A DNA stretch of 21,801 nt from Pusillimonas sp035515275 (GCF_035515275.1 NZ_DATJBQ010000069.1:1-21801); one strand, 5' to 3'; shown: positions 1-8,321, numbered from the stretch's first letter. Made by a program: numbers and translations. The notes: generated from the letters alone by a model not told the origin.

Positions 1-1289
1 CAATGCAGGTTGTTTCGCCCCGCTCCGGCTCGATGCAGCACGGTATAGGCGGTGCAGCGCGTGCACTGGCTGACCCATCCGCAAGAAGAGCAAGTAAGCA
101 CCGGCGCATAGCCGCGCCGGTTCAAGAACACCAGACACTGCTCGCCACGCGCCAAACGCTCTTGCATGGCAGTAAGTAGATGGGGCGACAAACCCTCTTG
201 CATCGCAAGCCGCCGTGTATCGACCAGGCGAATGACCGGCAACTCGGTGTCGCGCGCCCGTGCCGGCAGGCCCAGCTTCAGATAGTTGCCATTCTGGGCG
301 TGCTGCCATGACTCAAGCGACGGCGTGGCCGAGCCCAACACCACGGGAATATCAAGATCGTGGGCGCGCCACACAGCCAGATCGCGTGCCGAGTAACGCA
401 AACCGTCTTGCTGCTTGTACGAGGTGTCGTGCTCTTCGTCGACAATGATCAGACCCAGGTCGGGCATGGGCGTGAATATGGACAGCCGGGTTCCAAGCAG
501 TATCCGGGCCTGGCCCCGCTGCACACGCAACCAGGCGCGCAAGCGCTCGCCATCAGCCAGGCCGCTATGCAGCACGGCCAATGCTTCGGGCTCGGCAATA
601 GCGGCCAGGCGTGATCGCAACGACCTTTCCAACTGCGGCGTAAGGTTGATTTCAGGCACCATGAATAGCACCTGCCTGCCGTTGGCCAAGGCGTGCTGTG
701 CGGCGCGCAGGTAGACCTCGGTCTTGCCGCTTCCGGTTACACCATGCAGCAAAACGGTTTTGTATCCGCTTAAATGGCAAATAGCTTGGGCGGCCGTTTC
801 TTGGTCGGCGTTCAAGACCGGTGCAGGCGTGGCCGGCACGGCCCTGGCTGCAGCGCTGCGGCGGGCGTCGCTGCGCATGACGGGCCCGCCTGCCGAGCGC
901 TTGCCCTGATAGGCCGCCACCTTGCGCAAACCCGCAGGCAACGTTGGCAGCAGAACTTCACCCAAAGGGCGCTGATAGTATTGTGCCGCGAATCGGGCAA
1001 GCCGCATCCAGTCTTCAGGCATAGGGGGCAGGTCGTCGAGCACTTGCTCGACCTGTTTGACCGACTCGGCTGCAAACGACGGGCTTTCAGCCACCTGGGC
1101 GACGACACCGATTAAAGTTCGGCGACCAAACGGAACAATGACCCTGACCCCCACCTGTACCGGATGATTGGCGTAGTAATCGAATAAACCCGGCAAGGGC
1201 ACATCAAGGGCAACCCGCAGCCAAAATCGCTCGGAGCCGCCCTGACTGCGGAACGGCTCTGGTGACACAGTAGGCGGGGTTGAGGTCAT
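1..1289 (-). CDS. priA: Primosomal protein N' (replication restart helicase PriA), 3' part outside the window
   Basis: PriA is the 3'-to-5' DNA helicase that reloads the replisome at stalled forks. I translated the minus strand from ATG at 1289 and the frame stays open to the window edge, giving the first 429 residues of a protein that is usually about 650-730 long. Visible features are the N-terminal 3'-DNA-binding domain (residues about 20-115), Walker A GVTGSGKT (183-190), the DEEH Walker B box (284-287), the GSATPS motif (319-324) and the first zinc cysteines C400, C403, C409 and C412 in CxxC-x5-CxxC. The second helicase lobe, the remaining zinc ligands and the C-terminal domain lie beyond base 1. 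It follows hemE in the same direction, 318 bases downstream, so it may have its own promoter. The family assignment is very secure; the exact start is less so, because no strong Shine-Dalgarno precedes it. Confidence 0.95.
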   Translation of the reverse strand, partial: MTSTPPTVSPEPFRSQGGSERFWLRVALDVPLPGLFDYYANHPVQVGVRVIVPFGRRTLIGVVAQVAESPSFAAESVKQVEQVLDDLPPMPEDWMRLARFAAQYYQRPLGEVLLPTLPAGLRKVAAYQGKRSAGGPVMRSDARRSAAARAVPATPAPVLNADQETAAQAICHLSGYKTVLLHGVTGSGKTEVYLRAAQHALANGRQVLFMVPEINLTPQLERSLRSRLAAIAEPEALAVLHSGLADGERLRAWLRVQRGQARILLGTRLSIFTPMPDLGLIIVDEEHDTSYKQQDGLRYSARDLAVWRAHDLDIPVVLGSATPSLESWQHAQNGNYLKLGLPARARDTELPVIRLVDTRRLAMQEGLSPHLLTAMQERLARGEQCLVFLNRRGYAPVLTCSSCGWVSQCTRCTAYTVLHRAGAGRNNLH

Positions 1290-1367
1290 TAATACTTAAA
1301 GTAATTTGTTATGTGTTGCGCGCAAACGATTCAGGGCCGGGCATTAGCCGTTTGGCGGATACAAGGC

Positions 1368-1376
1368 TGTGGATAA
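1368..1376 (-). promoter_or_regulatory. DnaA-box match TTATCCACA upstream of priA
   Basis: The minus strand reads TTATCCACA, an exact match to the TTATNCACA consensus for DnaA binding. A second site, TTGTACACA (complement of 1545-1553), has one mismatch. Both lie in the AT-rich leader of priA. One perfect 9-mer can occur by chance in 20 kb, so a functional role is only suggested by its position in front of a replication-restart gene. Confidence 0.4.
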
Positions 1377-1478
1377 CTTTGGGGAGAAGCAGACCCACAA
1401 CTTGGGAAAAGTCAATGAGGCAGTACATGCAATGGGCGGATCGCGCCAGAAAACAGCGGAATTACCTTTTAAAAACAA

Positions 1479-1510
1479 TAAGATACGAAGAGCATGAAGA
1501 CTGTATCTTA
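1479..1510. repeat. Inverted repeat, 8-base arms, 16-base spacer
   Basis: TAAGATAC (1479-1486) and GTATCTTA (1503-1510) are perfect inverted copies. The spacing suits an operator bound by a dimer better than a terminator. No regulator can be assigned from the sequence. Confidence 0.35.
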
Positions 1511-1558
1511 ACTATGGCGCCCTTTGCTGCAAAGCCATATAACTTGTGTACAACTTAG

Positions 1559-1588
1559 GCCAAGCGCCCGTGGTTACGGGCGCTTGGC
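1559..1588 (-). terminator. Strong hairpin 3' of hemE
   Basis: GCCAAGCGCCCG (1559-1570) pairs perfectly with CGGGCGCTTGGC (1577-1588) around the 6-base loop TGGTTA. It begins about 20 bases past the hemE stop codon. Neither side has a convincing run of T, so it may act as an mRNA 3'-end stabiliser or an imperfect intrinsic terminator. Confidence 0.6.
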
Positions 1589-1607
1589 AATTGTTCAATG
1601 CAAAAAG

Positions 1608-2678
1608 TCAATGCTTCGAACGGCTATATGCATGAACCTCGTCAACCAGCGTGGCCACCGCCTCGGGCGGCGTAAATTGCGAGATTCCGTGACCCAGATT
1701 AAAGACGTGTCCGCCTTGGCCGACGGTGCCGAAATCGTCGATGACCCGACGCGCTTCGGTTCGAATGGCCGCCTCGCCACCGAACAAGGCCATGGGGTCG
1801 ATATTGCCCTGCAAGGCAACCTTGTCTTGCGTGCGGCGGCGCGCCTGAGCCAGACTGACTGTCCAGTCGAGGCCGACGGCGTTACAGCCACAGGCGGCGA
1901 TGTCTTCGAGCCAGAGGCCCCCGCCCTTGGTAAACACGATTACCGGCACCTGACGGCCCTGGTGCTCGCGTGTCAGGCCTTGCACCACTTGCTTTGTGTA
2001 CGCCAGCGAAAATTGCTGGAACAGGGTGTCGGGCAGTACGCCGCCCCAGCTGTCGAAGATCATGACGGCTTGCGCGCCGGCCTGTATCTGCGCATTAAGG
2101 TAACGGATGGTGGCCTGCGCGTTGATGTTAAGCATATGGTGCAGAAGATCGGGGCGCGAATACAGCATGGTCTTGATCAGACGGTAATCGCTGGAGCCCT
2201 GGCCTTCGACCATATAGCAACCGATGGTCCAGGGGCTACCCGCAAAGCCGATAAGCGGCACTTTACCGTCGAGCTCTTTACGGATAAGTGATACGGCATC
2301 AAATACATACTGAAGCTCGGCCATGTCGGGCACGGCCAGGTTGGCGACGTCTTGCTCGGTTCGCACTGGCCGCGAAAACTTGGGGCCTTCGCCATGGACG
2401 AAATCAAGCCCCAGGCCCATGGCATGAGGAATGGTAAGAATGTCAGAGAACAAAATCGACGCGTCAAGGTCGAAACGACGCAGGGGCTGCAGCGTAACCT
2501 CGCACGCGTATTCGGGGTTCTGCGCCAGCTTCAGAAACGAACCGGCTTTTGCGCGGGTTTCGTTGTATTCGGGCAGGTAGCGTCCGGCCTGGCGCATAAG
2601 CCATAACGGCGTGTAAGGCACAGGCTCGCGCATTAGCGCACGCAGAAAGACATCGTTTTTTAAAGTGGGGGACGACAC
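1608..2678 (-). CDS. hemE: Uroporphyrinogen decarboxylase
   Basis: HemE removes four acetate carboxyls from uroporphyrinogen III to give coproporphyrinogen III, a cytoplasmic step of haem synthesis. The 356-residue product has the usual family length (about 350). It carries the N-terminal PLWLMRQAGRYLPEY signature (residues 24-38, including the substrate-binding arginines), the GFAGSPWT segment, a DSWGG motif and the C-terminal NLGHGI segment. The start is GTG at 2678-2676, preceded by AAGGA at good spacing; no ATG fits better. The stop of the upstream regulator lies only 30 bases away, so the two are probably co-transcribed. A strong hairpin follows. Confidence 0.97.
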   Translation of the reverse strand: MSSPTLKNDVFLRALMREPVPYTPLWLMRQAGRYLPEYNETRAKAGSFLKLAQNPEYACEVTLQPLRRFDLDASILFSDILTIPHAMGLGLDFVHGEGPKFSRPVRTEQDVANLAVPDMAELQYVFDAVSLIRKELDGKVPLIGFAGSPWTIGCYMVEGQGSSDYRLIKTMLYSRPDLLHHMLNINAQATIRYLNAQIQAGAQAVMIFDSWGGVLPDTLFQQFSLAYTKQVVQGLTREHQGRQVPVIVFTKGGGLWLEDIAACGCNAVGLDWTVSLAQARRRTQDKVALQGNIDPMALFGGEAAIRTEARRVIDDFGTVGQGGHVFNLGHGISQFTPPEAVATLVDEVHAYSRSKH

Positions 2679-2708
2679 GGCTATCCTTGAAAAAATATGC
2701 GGGTCATT

Positions 2709-3521
2709 TTACCCGTCGGCAAATGGTTTAGGGGGCGACTCGGACCGATACGGAGCGGCGTCAATATCGTACTTGCGCATTAGGGCCCAGAACGCGCGAC
2801 GATGCTTTTGGGCTGAGCGGGCAGCCATGGCAATATTGCCCGAATGCCGCCCCAGGGCCGCCTTGATGTATGCGGTTTCGAAGCGCTCGATGATCTTGCT
2901 TTTGGCGGCTCGAAACGACTCGCGTGAGGTTGCGCTGCGCGACGCCGTTGCGGCGGCATAAGCGTCAAGCTCGAGCCCGGTACGCTCAAGTATAGACGAG
3001 CACAACGCGCTTTCCTCGAAGCCGCCCTGCGCTTGGGCTGTGCGATACGTGCCGGCGGTTTCAGCCACGGCAGGAAAAGGCATTGCCGCCCCGCCGGCTT
3101 GACGCAAGGGCAGCCGTCGCTCATCGAGCAGGCGTTCTATGCGTACCCGAAGCTCTTCAGGGCACAGTGGTTCGCGGATGAAATCGTTAAGGCCAAGTTC
3201 ATATAGGTCGTTAAGGGCCGCAGCCTTGAGCTTGCCCACCAACGCGACCACCGGGGTGTTAAGGCGCCCCCGAGCCGCCAGCAAGCTGGTACGCGCCCAC
3301 CCAAGGTTGGTCTCGCTGACGGGTATCAGGCACACATCGTAACGCCTGAGCAGCATGGCGCTGTCGACCAGGTATTGGCTGGCGGCGGCACGGCCGGCGT
3401 CGATACTGGGAATTGGGCTATGAAAATAAAGCTTGCCCGCCCAATGCCGACCGGACCAAGGGCTCATCCATTCGTAGGTGCAGTCGGTAGAGATCATGGC
3501 GCAATCGAGTCGTTCCCTCAT
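2709..3521 (-). CDS. Transcriptional regulator: degenerate receiver domain plus C-terminal Fis-type HTH
   Basis: The start is ATG at 3521, chosen because AAGGGGG lies 7 bases upstream; a longer frame to 3593 adds residues with no such support. The 270-residue product has two recognisable parts. Residues about 45-130 resemble a response-regulator receiver (YDVCLIPVSE strand, then GLNDFIREPL before the last helix). Residues 210-253 resemble the Fis/NtrC C-terminal helix-turn-helix, with GNIAMAARSAQKHRRAFWALM matching the GNxxxAAxxLGxxRxTLxRKL pattern. The phospho-acceptor Asp position appears to be Pro67 and the usual KP pair reads EP, so phosphorylation looks unlikely. No AAA+ domain is present. 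No kinase lies next to it. It sits between the atp operon and hemE and is probably co-transcribed with hemE. I do not know its target. Confidence 0.8.
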   Translation of the reverse strand: MRERLDCAMISTDCTYEWMSPWSGRHWAGKLYFHSPIPSIDAGRAAASQYLVDSAMLLRRYDVCLIPVSETNLGWARTSLLAARGRLNTPVVALVGKLKAAALNDLYELGLNDFIREPLCPEELRVRIERLLDERRLPLRQAGGAAMPFPAVAETAGTYRTAQAQGGFEESALCSSILERTGLELDAYAAATASRSATSRESFRAAKSKIIERFETAYIKAALGRHSGNIAMAARSAQKHRRAFWALMRKYDIDAAPYRSESPPKPFADG

Positions 3522-3868
3522 GGTTACCCCCTTCTTGTGACGCTCTGGACGATAAAGTGGGGACAGCTTAAGCATGCTGAAAGTGCTCAACAATGGGCAT
3601 TACCATTGACTCGGGAAGTACTTAAACGAGGCTGGACAAGCCGACGATACTATGCCCTGGCCTGACGAGTGCCCGAACTGATCCAAGCGTGGATGGAGCC
3701 AGGCAACCTGACAAAACGGGGTGGAAGTCAAACGTGCAGAGCCAGGCTCAAAGGGCGGGCGGCGATAGGCCGCAACAGGGCACGAACGCGGTGCCGATGC
3801 GGGCACACTATGCAGGGGGAGGAGAAAGCATCAGGGCCGCAGGCGATGCCACGGCCCTGACGATACAA
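3522..3868. other. Intergenic region between atpC and the Fis-type regulator (347 bases)
   Basis: This region contains the hairpin that follows atpC (3831-3860), a short palindrome GAGCC-A-GGCTC near 3740, and the leader of the downstream regulator with its ribosome binding site next to 3521. Small frames on both strands here have no family features and no good starts. I see no clear promoter boxes, although one for the regulator-hemE pair is expected. Confidence 0.5.
3831..3860 (-). terminator. Terminator-like hairpin after the atp operon
   Basis: TCAGGGCCG (3831-3839) pairs perfectly with CGGCCCTGA (3852-3860) around a 12-base loop. It starts 9 bases past the atpC stop. On the minus strand the stem is followed by TGCTTTCTCC, a weak T-rich tail. 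Its place at the end of the nine-gene operon supports a terminator role. Confidence 0.6.
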
Positions 3869-4291
3869 CTAGCGACGCAATTTTGTCAGCTTGCGAGCCG
3901 CAGCGACCTGAGCCGCCAACATGGCAAGTTCGGCCTCGACCACGGCGATATCTTGCTTGTCTTTGGCGTTGCGCAGGGCTTCTTCAGCGCGCTCGCGCGC
4001 CTGAAGAGCCTTGGCTTCGTCCAGGTCTTCGGCGCGGATGGCCGTGTCGGACAATACGGTTACGCCACCCGGCTGCACCTCGAGGATGCCTCCGGCGACG
4101 AACACGCTGACTTCTTCACCGCTATCGGCTAGCGCAATCTTAACGGTGCCCGGCCGAATGCGTGAAATAAGCGGCGTATGGCCGGGCAAGATGCCCAGCT
4201 CGCCCGACTCGCCAGGCAGCACGACGAATTTCGCTTCTCCGGAGAAAATCGACTCTTCGGCGCTGACGACGTCAACATGCAGGTTGGCCAT
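3869..4291 (-). CDS. atpC: F1Fo ATP synthase subunit epsilon
   Basis: Epsilon is part of the F1 central stalk; it contacts gamma and the c-ring and can inhibit ATP hydrolysis. The 140-residue product has the family length. The N-terminal beta-sandwich is recognisable (VVSAEESIFSGEA, then GELGILPGHTPLI), followed by the C-terminal two-helix hairpin rich in Ala, Glu and Arg (from about residue 88). The start ATG at 4291 has AGGGA upstream. It is the last gene of the operon, 12 bases after atpD, and a hairpin follows it. Confidence 0.97.
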   Translation of the reverse strand: MANLHVDVVSAEESIFSGEAKFVVLPGESGELGILPGHTPLISRIRPGTVKIALADSGEEVSVFVAGGILEVQPGGVTVLSDTAIRAEDLDEAKALQARERAEEALRNAKDKQDIAVVEAELAMLAAQVAAARKLTKLRR

Positions 4292-4303
4292 AACTGATCC
4301 CTA

Positions 4304-5721
4304 TTAGAGTGACTTGGCTTTCTCGAAGGCTTCGTCGATGGAGCCGACCATGTAGAAGGCCTGCTCGGGCAGTGCATCGCACTCGCCGTCGACGATCATC
4401 TTGAAGCCACGCAGCGTTTCGGACAGCGGCACGTACTTGCCGGGCGAACCGGTAAACACTTCGGCCACGTGGAACGGCTGGGACAGGAAGCGCTGGATCT
4501 TGCGAGCACGAGCGACCGCCTGTTTGTCTTCGGGCGAAAGTTCGTCCATGCCCAAAATGGCGATAATGTCGCGCAGCTCTTTGTAGCGCTGCAGGGTTTG
4601 CTGCACGCCACGGGCCACGGCGTAGTGCTCTTCGCCCACAACTTGCGGGTCGAGCTGACGGCTGGTGGAGTCGAGCGGATCGACGGCCGGGTAGATACCC
4701 AGGGCGGCGATGTCACGCGACAGCACGACGGTCGAGTCCAAGTGCTGGAAAGTGGTGGCAGGCGACGGGTCGGTCAAGTCGTCGGCAGGAACGTAAACGG
4801 CCTGAATCGACGTAATGGAACCAGTCTTTGTGGAAGTAATGCGCTCTTGCAGCTTGCCCATTTCTTCGGCCAGCGTGGGCTGGTAACCCACCGCCGAAGG
4901 CATACGGCCCAGCAGTGCGGACACTTCCGTACCGGCCAGCGTATAGCGGTAGATGTTATCAACGAAGAACAGGATGTCGCGGCCTTCGTCGCGGAACTTC
5001 TCGGCCATGGTCAGGCCCGAAAGTGCCACACGCAGACGGTTGCCGGGAGGTTCGTTCATCTGGCCGAACACCATGGCCACTTTCGATTCGGGCAGGTTGT
5101 CGAGCTGAATAACACCGGCTTCGGCCATTTCGTGGTAGAAGTCGTTACCTTCACGGGTACGCTCGCCCACCCCTGCAAACACCGACAGACCGCTGTGGGC
5201 CTTGGCGATGTTGTTGATGAGTTCGAGCATGTTGACCGTTTTACCCACGCCGGCGCCGCCGAAGAGGCCAACCTTACCGCCTTTGGCGAACGGGCAGACC
5301 AGGTCAATGACCTTGATGCCGGTCTCGAGCAATTCGACCGAAGGCGAAAGCTCGTCGAACTTGGGCGCATCTTGGTGAATGGCACGAACTTCGTCGCTCT
5401 GGATGGGGCCGCGCTCGTCGATGGGGCGACCGAGCACGTCCATGATGCGGCCCAGGGTGCCAACACCCACCGGCACCGAAATGGGAGCGCCGGTGTTAGC
5501 CACGGCCATGCCGCGACGCAGACCGTCGGAGGAACCCATGGCAATGGTACGGACAATGCCGTCGCCAAGCTGTTGCTGCACTTCGAAGGTGATGCCGGCT
5601 TCGGCAAACTTCGAGCTGTCGTCGATAGCTTGAGCGCGTCGTAGATGTTGGGGATGTTGTCGCGGGGGAACTGAATATCCACCACGGCGCCGATGCACTG
5701 AACGATGGTACCGTTGCTCAT
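4304..5721 (-). CDS. atpD: F1Fo ATP synthase subunit beta, with an apparent frameshift near codon 32
   Basis: Beta is the catalytic F1 subunit. ATG at 5721, with AAGGA upstream, opens a frame giving MSNGTIVQCIGAVVDIQFP and on to DALKL (residues 1-32), the expected betaproteobacterial N-terminus. Conserved beta sequence then continues in the -1 frame from IDDSSKFAEAG to the stop at 4304. The join is at 5626: CTCAAGCTATCGAC should be one base longer (CTNATC). Restoring the base gives about 472 residues with Walker A GGAGVGKT (155-162) and an intact catalytic domain. A short insertion (QLDNLPES region) after FYHEM resembles that in some Burkholderiales. Left unrepaired, the first frame runs on as nonsense and the main body has no normal start. 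A sequencing or assembly error is likelier than a true mutation, since the rest is perfectly conserved. Confidence 0.93.
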
Positions 5722-5768
5722 GTTTAGTCCTTGCTAAATATCTTGACGGGATGCCTTTCTGTCTATGT

Positions 5769-6677
5769 TTAGACAGCGGCAGCGCCCCCGACGATTTCTG
5801 AAATTTCTTTGGTAATGGCAGCCTGACGGGTCTTGTTGTAGACCAGTTCAAGATCGCCGATGATCTTTTTGGCGTTGTCCGAAGCGGCCTTCATGGCCAC
5901 CATGCGTGCCGACTGCTCGGACGCCATGTTCTCTGCCACGGCCTGATACACCAAACCCTCGACGTAGCGCAACAGCAGGTCGTCAATAACAGACTTTGCG
6001 TCGGGCTCGTAGATGTAGTCCCATCCGTACTGCGACTTGGCGCGGCTTTCGCCTTCGACTTGCCCGCTGTCGGACTGGAAGGGGTCTTTCAGGCCGCTAG
6101 GCAAGGGCAACAGGCGAATGAAGCTGGGGTCTTGCTTCATGGTGTTGACGAAACGGTTGGTGGCCAAATACACCGCGTCGATCTTGCCGTCGACGAAATC
6201 GTCGAGCTGGACCTTGATGGCGCCGATAAGGCGTTCGAGGTTGGGTGTGTCGCCCAGCTGAACCTCTTGCGAGACCAGGTCGGCGCCGATGCGGGTAAGA
6301 AAGCTCAGACCCTTGTTGCCCAGCGCCGTAGCCTGCACCTTGATGCCTTGCTGCTCGAACTCTTTGAGGCGAGACAGCGCAAGACGCGTGATGTTGGTGT
6401 TCAGGCCGCCACACAGACCCTTATCGGTAGTGATAAGCACGACCCCGACCGCTTTGATCTCTTTGCGCTCGACCATGTATGCATGGTGATAGTCGGGATG
6501 AGCCTGCATGAGGTGAGCCGCAATATCGCGCACCTTGGTTGCATAGGGACGGCCGGCACGCATTCTTTCCTGCGCCTTGCGCATTTTAGAAGCCGCCACC
6601 ATCTCCATGGCTTTGGTGATCTTGCGCGTGTTTTGCACGCTCTTGATCTTGGTTCGAATTTCCTTGATTCCGGCCAT
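5769..6677 (-). CDS. atpG: F1Fo ATP synthase subunit gamma
   Basis: Gamma is the rotor shaft of F1. I take the start as ATG at 6677 (MAGIKEIRTKIKSVQNTRKIT), with AGGAAG upstream; the frame is open 12 codons further but those residues are not family-like. The 302-residue product has the usual length. Both diagnostic ends are present: the N-terminal helix with KITKAMEMVAASKMR, and the C-terminal helix NKTRQAAITKEISEIVGGA. An internal TTDKGLCGGLN segment also fits. It lies between atpA (102-base gap with a hairpin) and atpD (47-base gap). Confidence 0.97.
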   Translation of the reverse strand: MAGIKEIRTKIKSVQNTRKITKAMEMVAASKMRKAQERMRAGRPYATKVRDIAAHLMQAHPDYHHAYMVERKEIKAVGVVLITTDKGLCGGLNTNITRLALSRLKEFEQQGIKVQATALGNKGLSFLTRIGADLVSQEVQLGDTPNLERLIGAIKVQLDDFVDGKIDAVYLATNRFVNTMKQDPSFIRLLPLPSGLKDPFQSDSGQVEGESRAKSQYGWDYIYEPDAKSVIDDLLLRYVEGLVYQAVAENMASEQSARMVAMKAASDNAKKIIGDLELVYNKTRQAAITKEISEIVGGAAAV

Positions 6678-6701
6678 TGCACTTCCTGTCAGGGCTTTGT
6701 C

Positions 6702-6727
6702 GCGAGCCGACACATGGGCCGGCTCGC
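6702..6727 (-). other. Intercistronic hairpin between atpA and atpG
   Basis: GCGAGCCG (6702-6709) pairs perfectly with CGGCTCGC (6720-6727) around a 10-base loop. It lies in the widest gap between the F1 genes. A second imperfect stem, CTTCC/GGAAG, lies nearer atpA. There is no T run, so I read it as an mRNA stability or processing element affecting subunit ratio, not a terminator. Confidence 0.45.
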
Positions 6728-6779
6728 ATTACCTTCGGACTTCCAGAGCAAACGCCCCGGAAGACCTCGCCAGTCAAAC

Positions 6780-8321
6780 TTAAAAAGCACCGTGCTTTTT
6801 GAATTCTTCAATGGCTGCCGAGAGCTCGGCCTCGTCTTCTTTGGAGAGCTCTTTCTTGTCTTCAATACGCTGCACCAGTGCCTCGTTCTTGGACTTGAGC
6901 GAGTCTTTCAGCGCTTTCTCGAAAGGCAGAATCTGTTCGACTTCGAGGTCGTCGAGATAGCCTTTGGTGACGCTGAACAGCGAGACAGCAAGCTCCCAGA
7001 CCTGCAAGGGCTGATACTGAGGCTGCTTGAGCAGTTCCACCACGCGTTTGCCGCGCTCGAGCTGACGGCGGGTGGCGTCGTCGAGGTCGGAGGCAAACTG
7101 GGCAAACGCCGCAAGTTCGCGGTATTGGGCCAAGTCGGTACGAATACCACCCGACAGCTTCTTGATGACTTTGGTCTGAGCCGAGCCACCCACACGCGAC
7201 ACCGAAATACCGGCGTTGATGGCGGGACGCACACCAGCGTTGAACAGGTCGGACTCGAGGAAGATCTGACCATCGGTAATGGAAATGACGTTGGTCGGAA
7301 CGAAAGCGGACACGTCGCCGGCTTGCGTTTCGATGATGGGCAGCGCGGTAAGCGAGCCCGTTTTGCCCTTGACGGCGCCGTTGGTGAACTTCTCGACGTA
7401 GTCGGCGTTGACACGGGCTGCGCGCTCGAGCAGGCGCGAGTGCAGGTAGAACACGTCGCCGGGGTAGGCTTCACGGCCGGGAGGACGGCGCAGCAGCAGC
7501 GACACTTGACGATAAGCCCAGGCCTGCTTGGTCAGGTCGTCGTACACGATAAGGGCGTCTTCGCCGCGATCGCGGAAGTACTCGCCCATGGTGCAGCCCG
7601 AGTAGGCCGACAAATACTGCATGGCGGCCGAATCGGACGCTGCGGCAGCGACCACAATGGTGTACTCGAGGGCGCCGTGCTCTTCGAGCTTGCGTACCAC
7701 GTTGCTGATGGTAGACGCCTTCTGGCCGATAGCGACGTACACGCAGGTAACGTTCTTGCCTTTCTGGCTGATGATGGTGTCGACGGCAACAGCGGTTTTA
7801 CCGGTTTGACGATCGCCAATGATAAGCTCGCGCTGACCACGGCCGATTGGCACCATCGAGTCGATCGCCTTGGTACCGGTTTGCAGCGGTTGGTCGACCG
7901 ACTGACGGGCAATAACACCAGGAGCGACTTTTTCGATAATGTCGGTTTCTTTGGCGTTGATCGGGCCTTTGCCGTCGATAGGCGCACCCAGCGCGTCGAC
8001 AACGCGACCGCGAAGCTCGGGACCCACGGGCACTTCCAGAATGCGGCCGGTGGTTTTAACCGTATCGCCTTCGGAAACGCCGGTGTAGTCGCCCAAAATA
8101 ACGGCGCCGACGGAATCGCGCTCGAGGTTGAGCGCAAGGCCGAATACGTTGTTGGGGAATTCAAGCATTTCGCCCTGCATCACGTCTGACAAGCCGTGGA
8201 TGCGGGTAATGCCGTCGGTCACGGAAACGACCGTGCCTTGTGTACGTACGTCGGTAGACGCGCCCAAGCCTTCGATGCGGCTTTTGAGCAGCTCGCTGAT
8301 CTCTGACGGGTTAAGTTGCAT
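6780..8321 (-). CDS. atpA: F1Fo ATP synthase subunit alpha
   Basis: Alpha is the non-catalytic nucleotide-binding F1 subunit that alternates with beta in the hexamer. The 513-residue product has the standard length. Walker A is GDRQTGKT at residues 169-176; the conserved QKGKNVTCVYVAIGQK and AYRQVSLLLRRPPGREAYPGD regions follow (the latter pair given here as landmarks only), with FLESDLFNAGVRPAIN further on. The start ATG at 8321 (MQLNPSEIS) has CAGGAG upstream. It lies 35 bases after atpH and 102 bases before atpG. No defect seen. Confidence 0.98.
   Translation of the reverse strand: MQLNPSEISELLKSRIEGLGASTDVRTQGTVVSVTDGITRIHGLSDVMQGEMLEFPNNVFGLALNLERDSVGAVILGDYTGVSEGDTVKTTGRILEVPVGPELRGRVVDALGAPIDGKGPINAKETDIIEKVAPGVIARQSVDQPLQTGTKAIDSMVPIGRGQRELIIGDRQTGKTAVAVDTIISQKGKNVTCVYVAIGQKASTISNVVRKLEEHGALEYTIVVAAAASDSAAMQYLSAYSGCTMGEYFRDRGEDALIVYDDLTKQAWAYRQVSLLLRRPPGREAYPGDVFYLHSRLLERAARVNADYVEKFTNGAVKGKTGSLTALPIIETQAGDVSAFVPTNVISITDGQIFLESDLFNAGVRPAINAGISVSRVGGSAQTKVIKKLSGGIRTDLAQYRELAAFAQFASDLDDATRRQLERGKRVVELLKQPQYQPLQVWELAVSLFSVTKGYLDDLEVEQILPFEKALKDSLKSKNEALVQRIEDKKELSKEDEAELSAAIEEFKKHGAF

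Larger units (their letters stand above)
1290..1607. other. priA-hemE intergenic region (318 bases, no convincing gene)
   Basis: This region is clearly more AT-rich than its neighbours. It holds a hairpin behind hemE (1559-1588), a perfect DnaA-box match (1368-1376), an 8-base inverted repeat TAAGATAC/GTATCTTA with a 16-base spacer (1479-1510) and a small palindrome CTTTGC-T-GCAAAG (1522-1534). A 92-codon plus-strand frame (1280-1558) has no family features and no good ribosome binding site, so I do not call it. The priA promoter should lie here, but I could not place -35 and -10 boxes with confidence. Confidence 0.6.

Noticed and set aside
1280..1558. Possible small gene in the priA-hemE gap (92 codons, or 47 from an inner ATG near 1414)
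   Set aside because: No convincing ribosome site, no family features, and it runs through the DnaA box and inverted repeats; chance is the simpler reading.
1524..2291. A 255-codon open frame on the plus strand
   Set aside because: It is antisense to hemE and has no ribosome site or recognisable domain.
5620..5632. Programmed -1 frameshifting in atpD
   Set aside because: The junction CTC AAG CTA TCG has no X-XXY-YYZ slippery heptamer, I see no pseudoknot-like element, and programmed recoding of atpD is not known in this group.
4469..5644. A 391-codon open frame on the plus strand
   Set aside because: It is antisense to atpD and its composition is that of a mirrored coding frame.
6060..8189. 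A 709-codon open frame on the plus strand
   Set aside because: It lies wholly antisense to atpG and atpA, which are certain. Its His/Gln/Leu-rich translation has no family features; long antisense frames are common opposite GC-rich genes.
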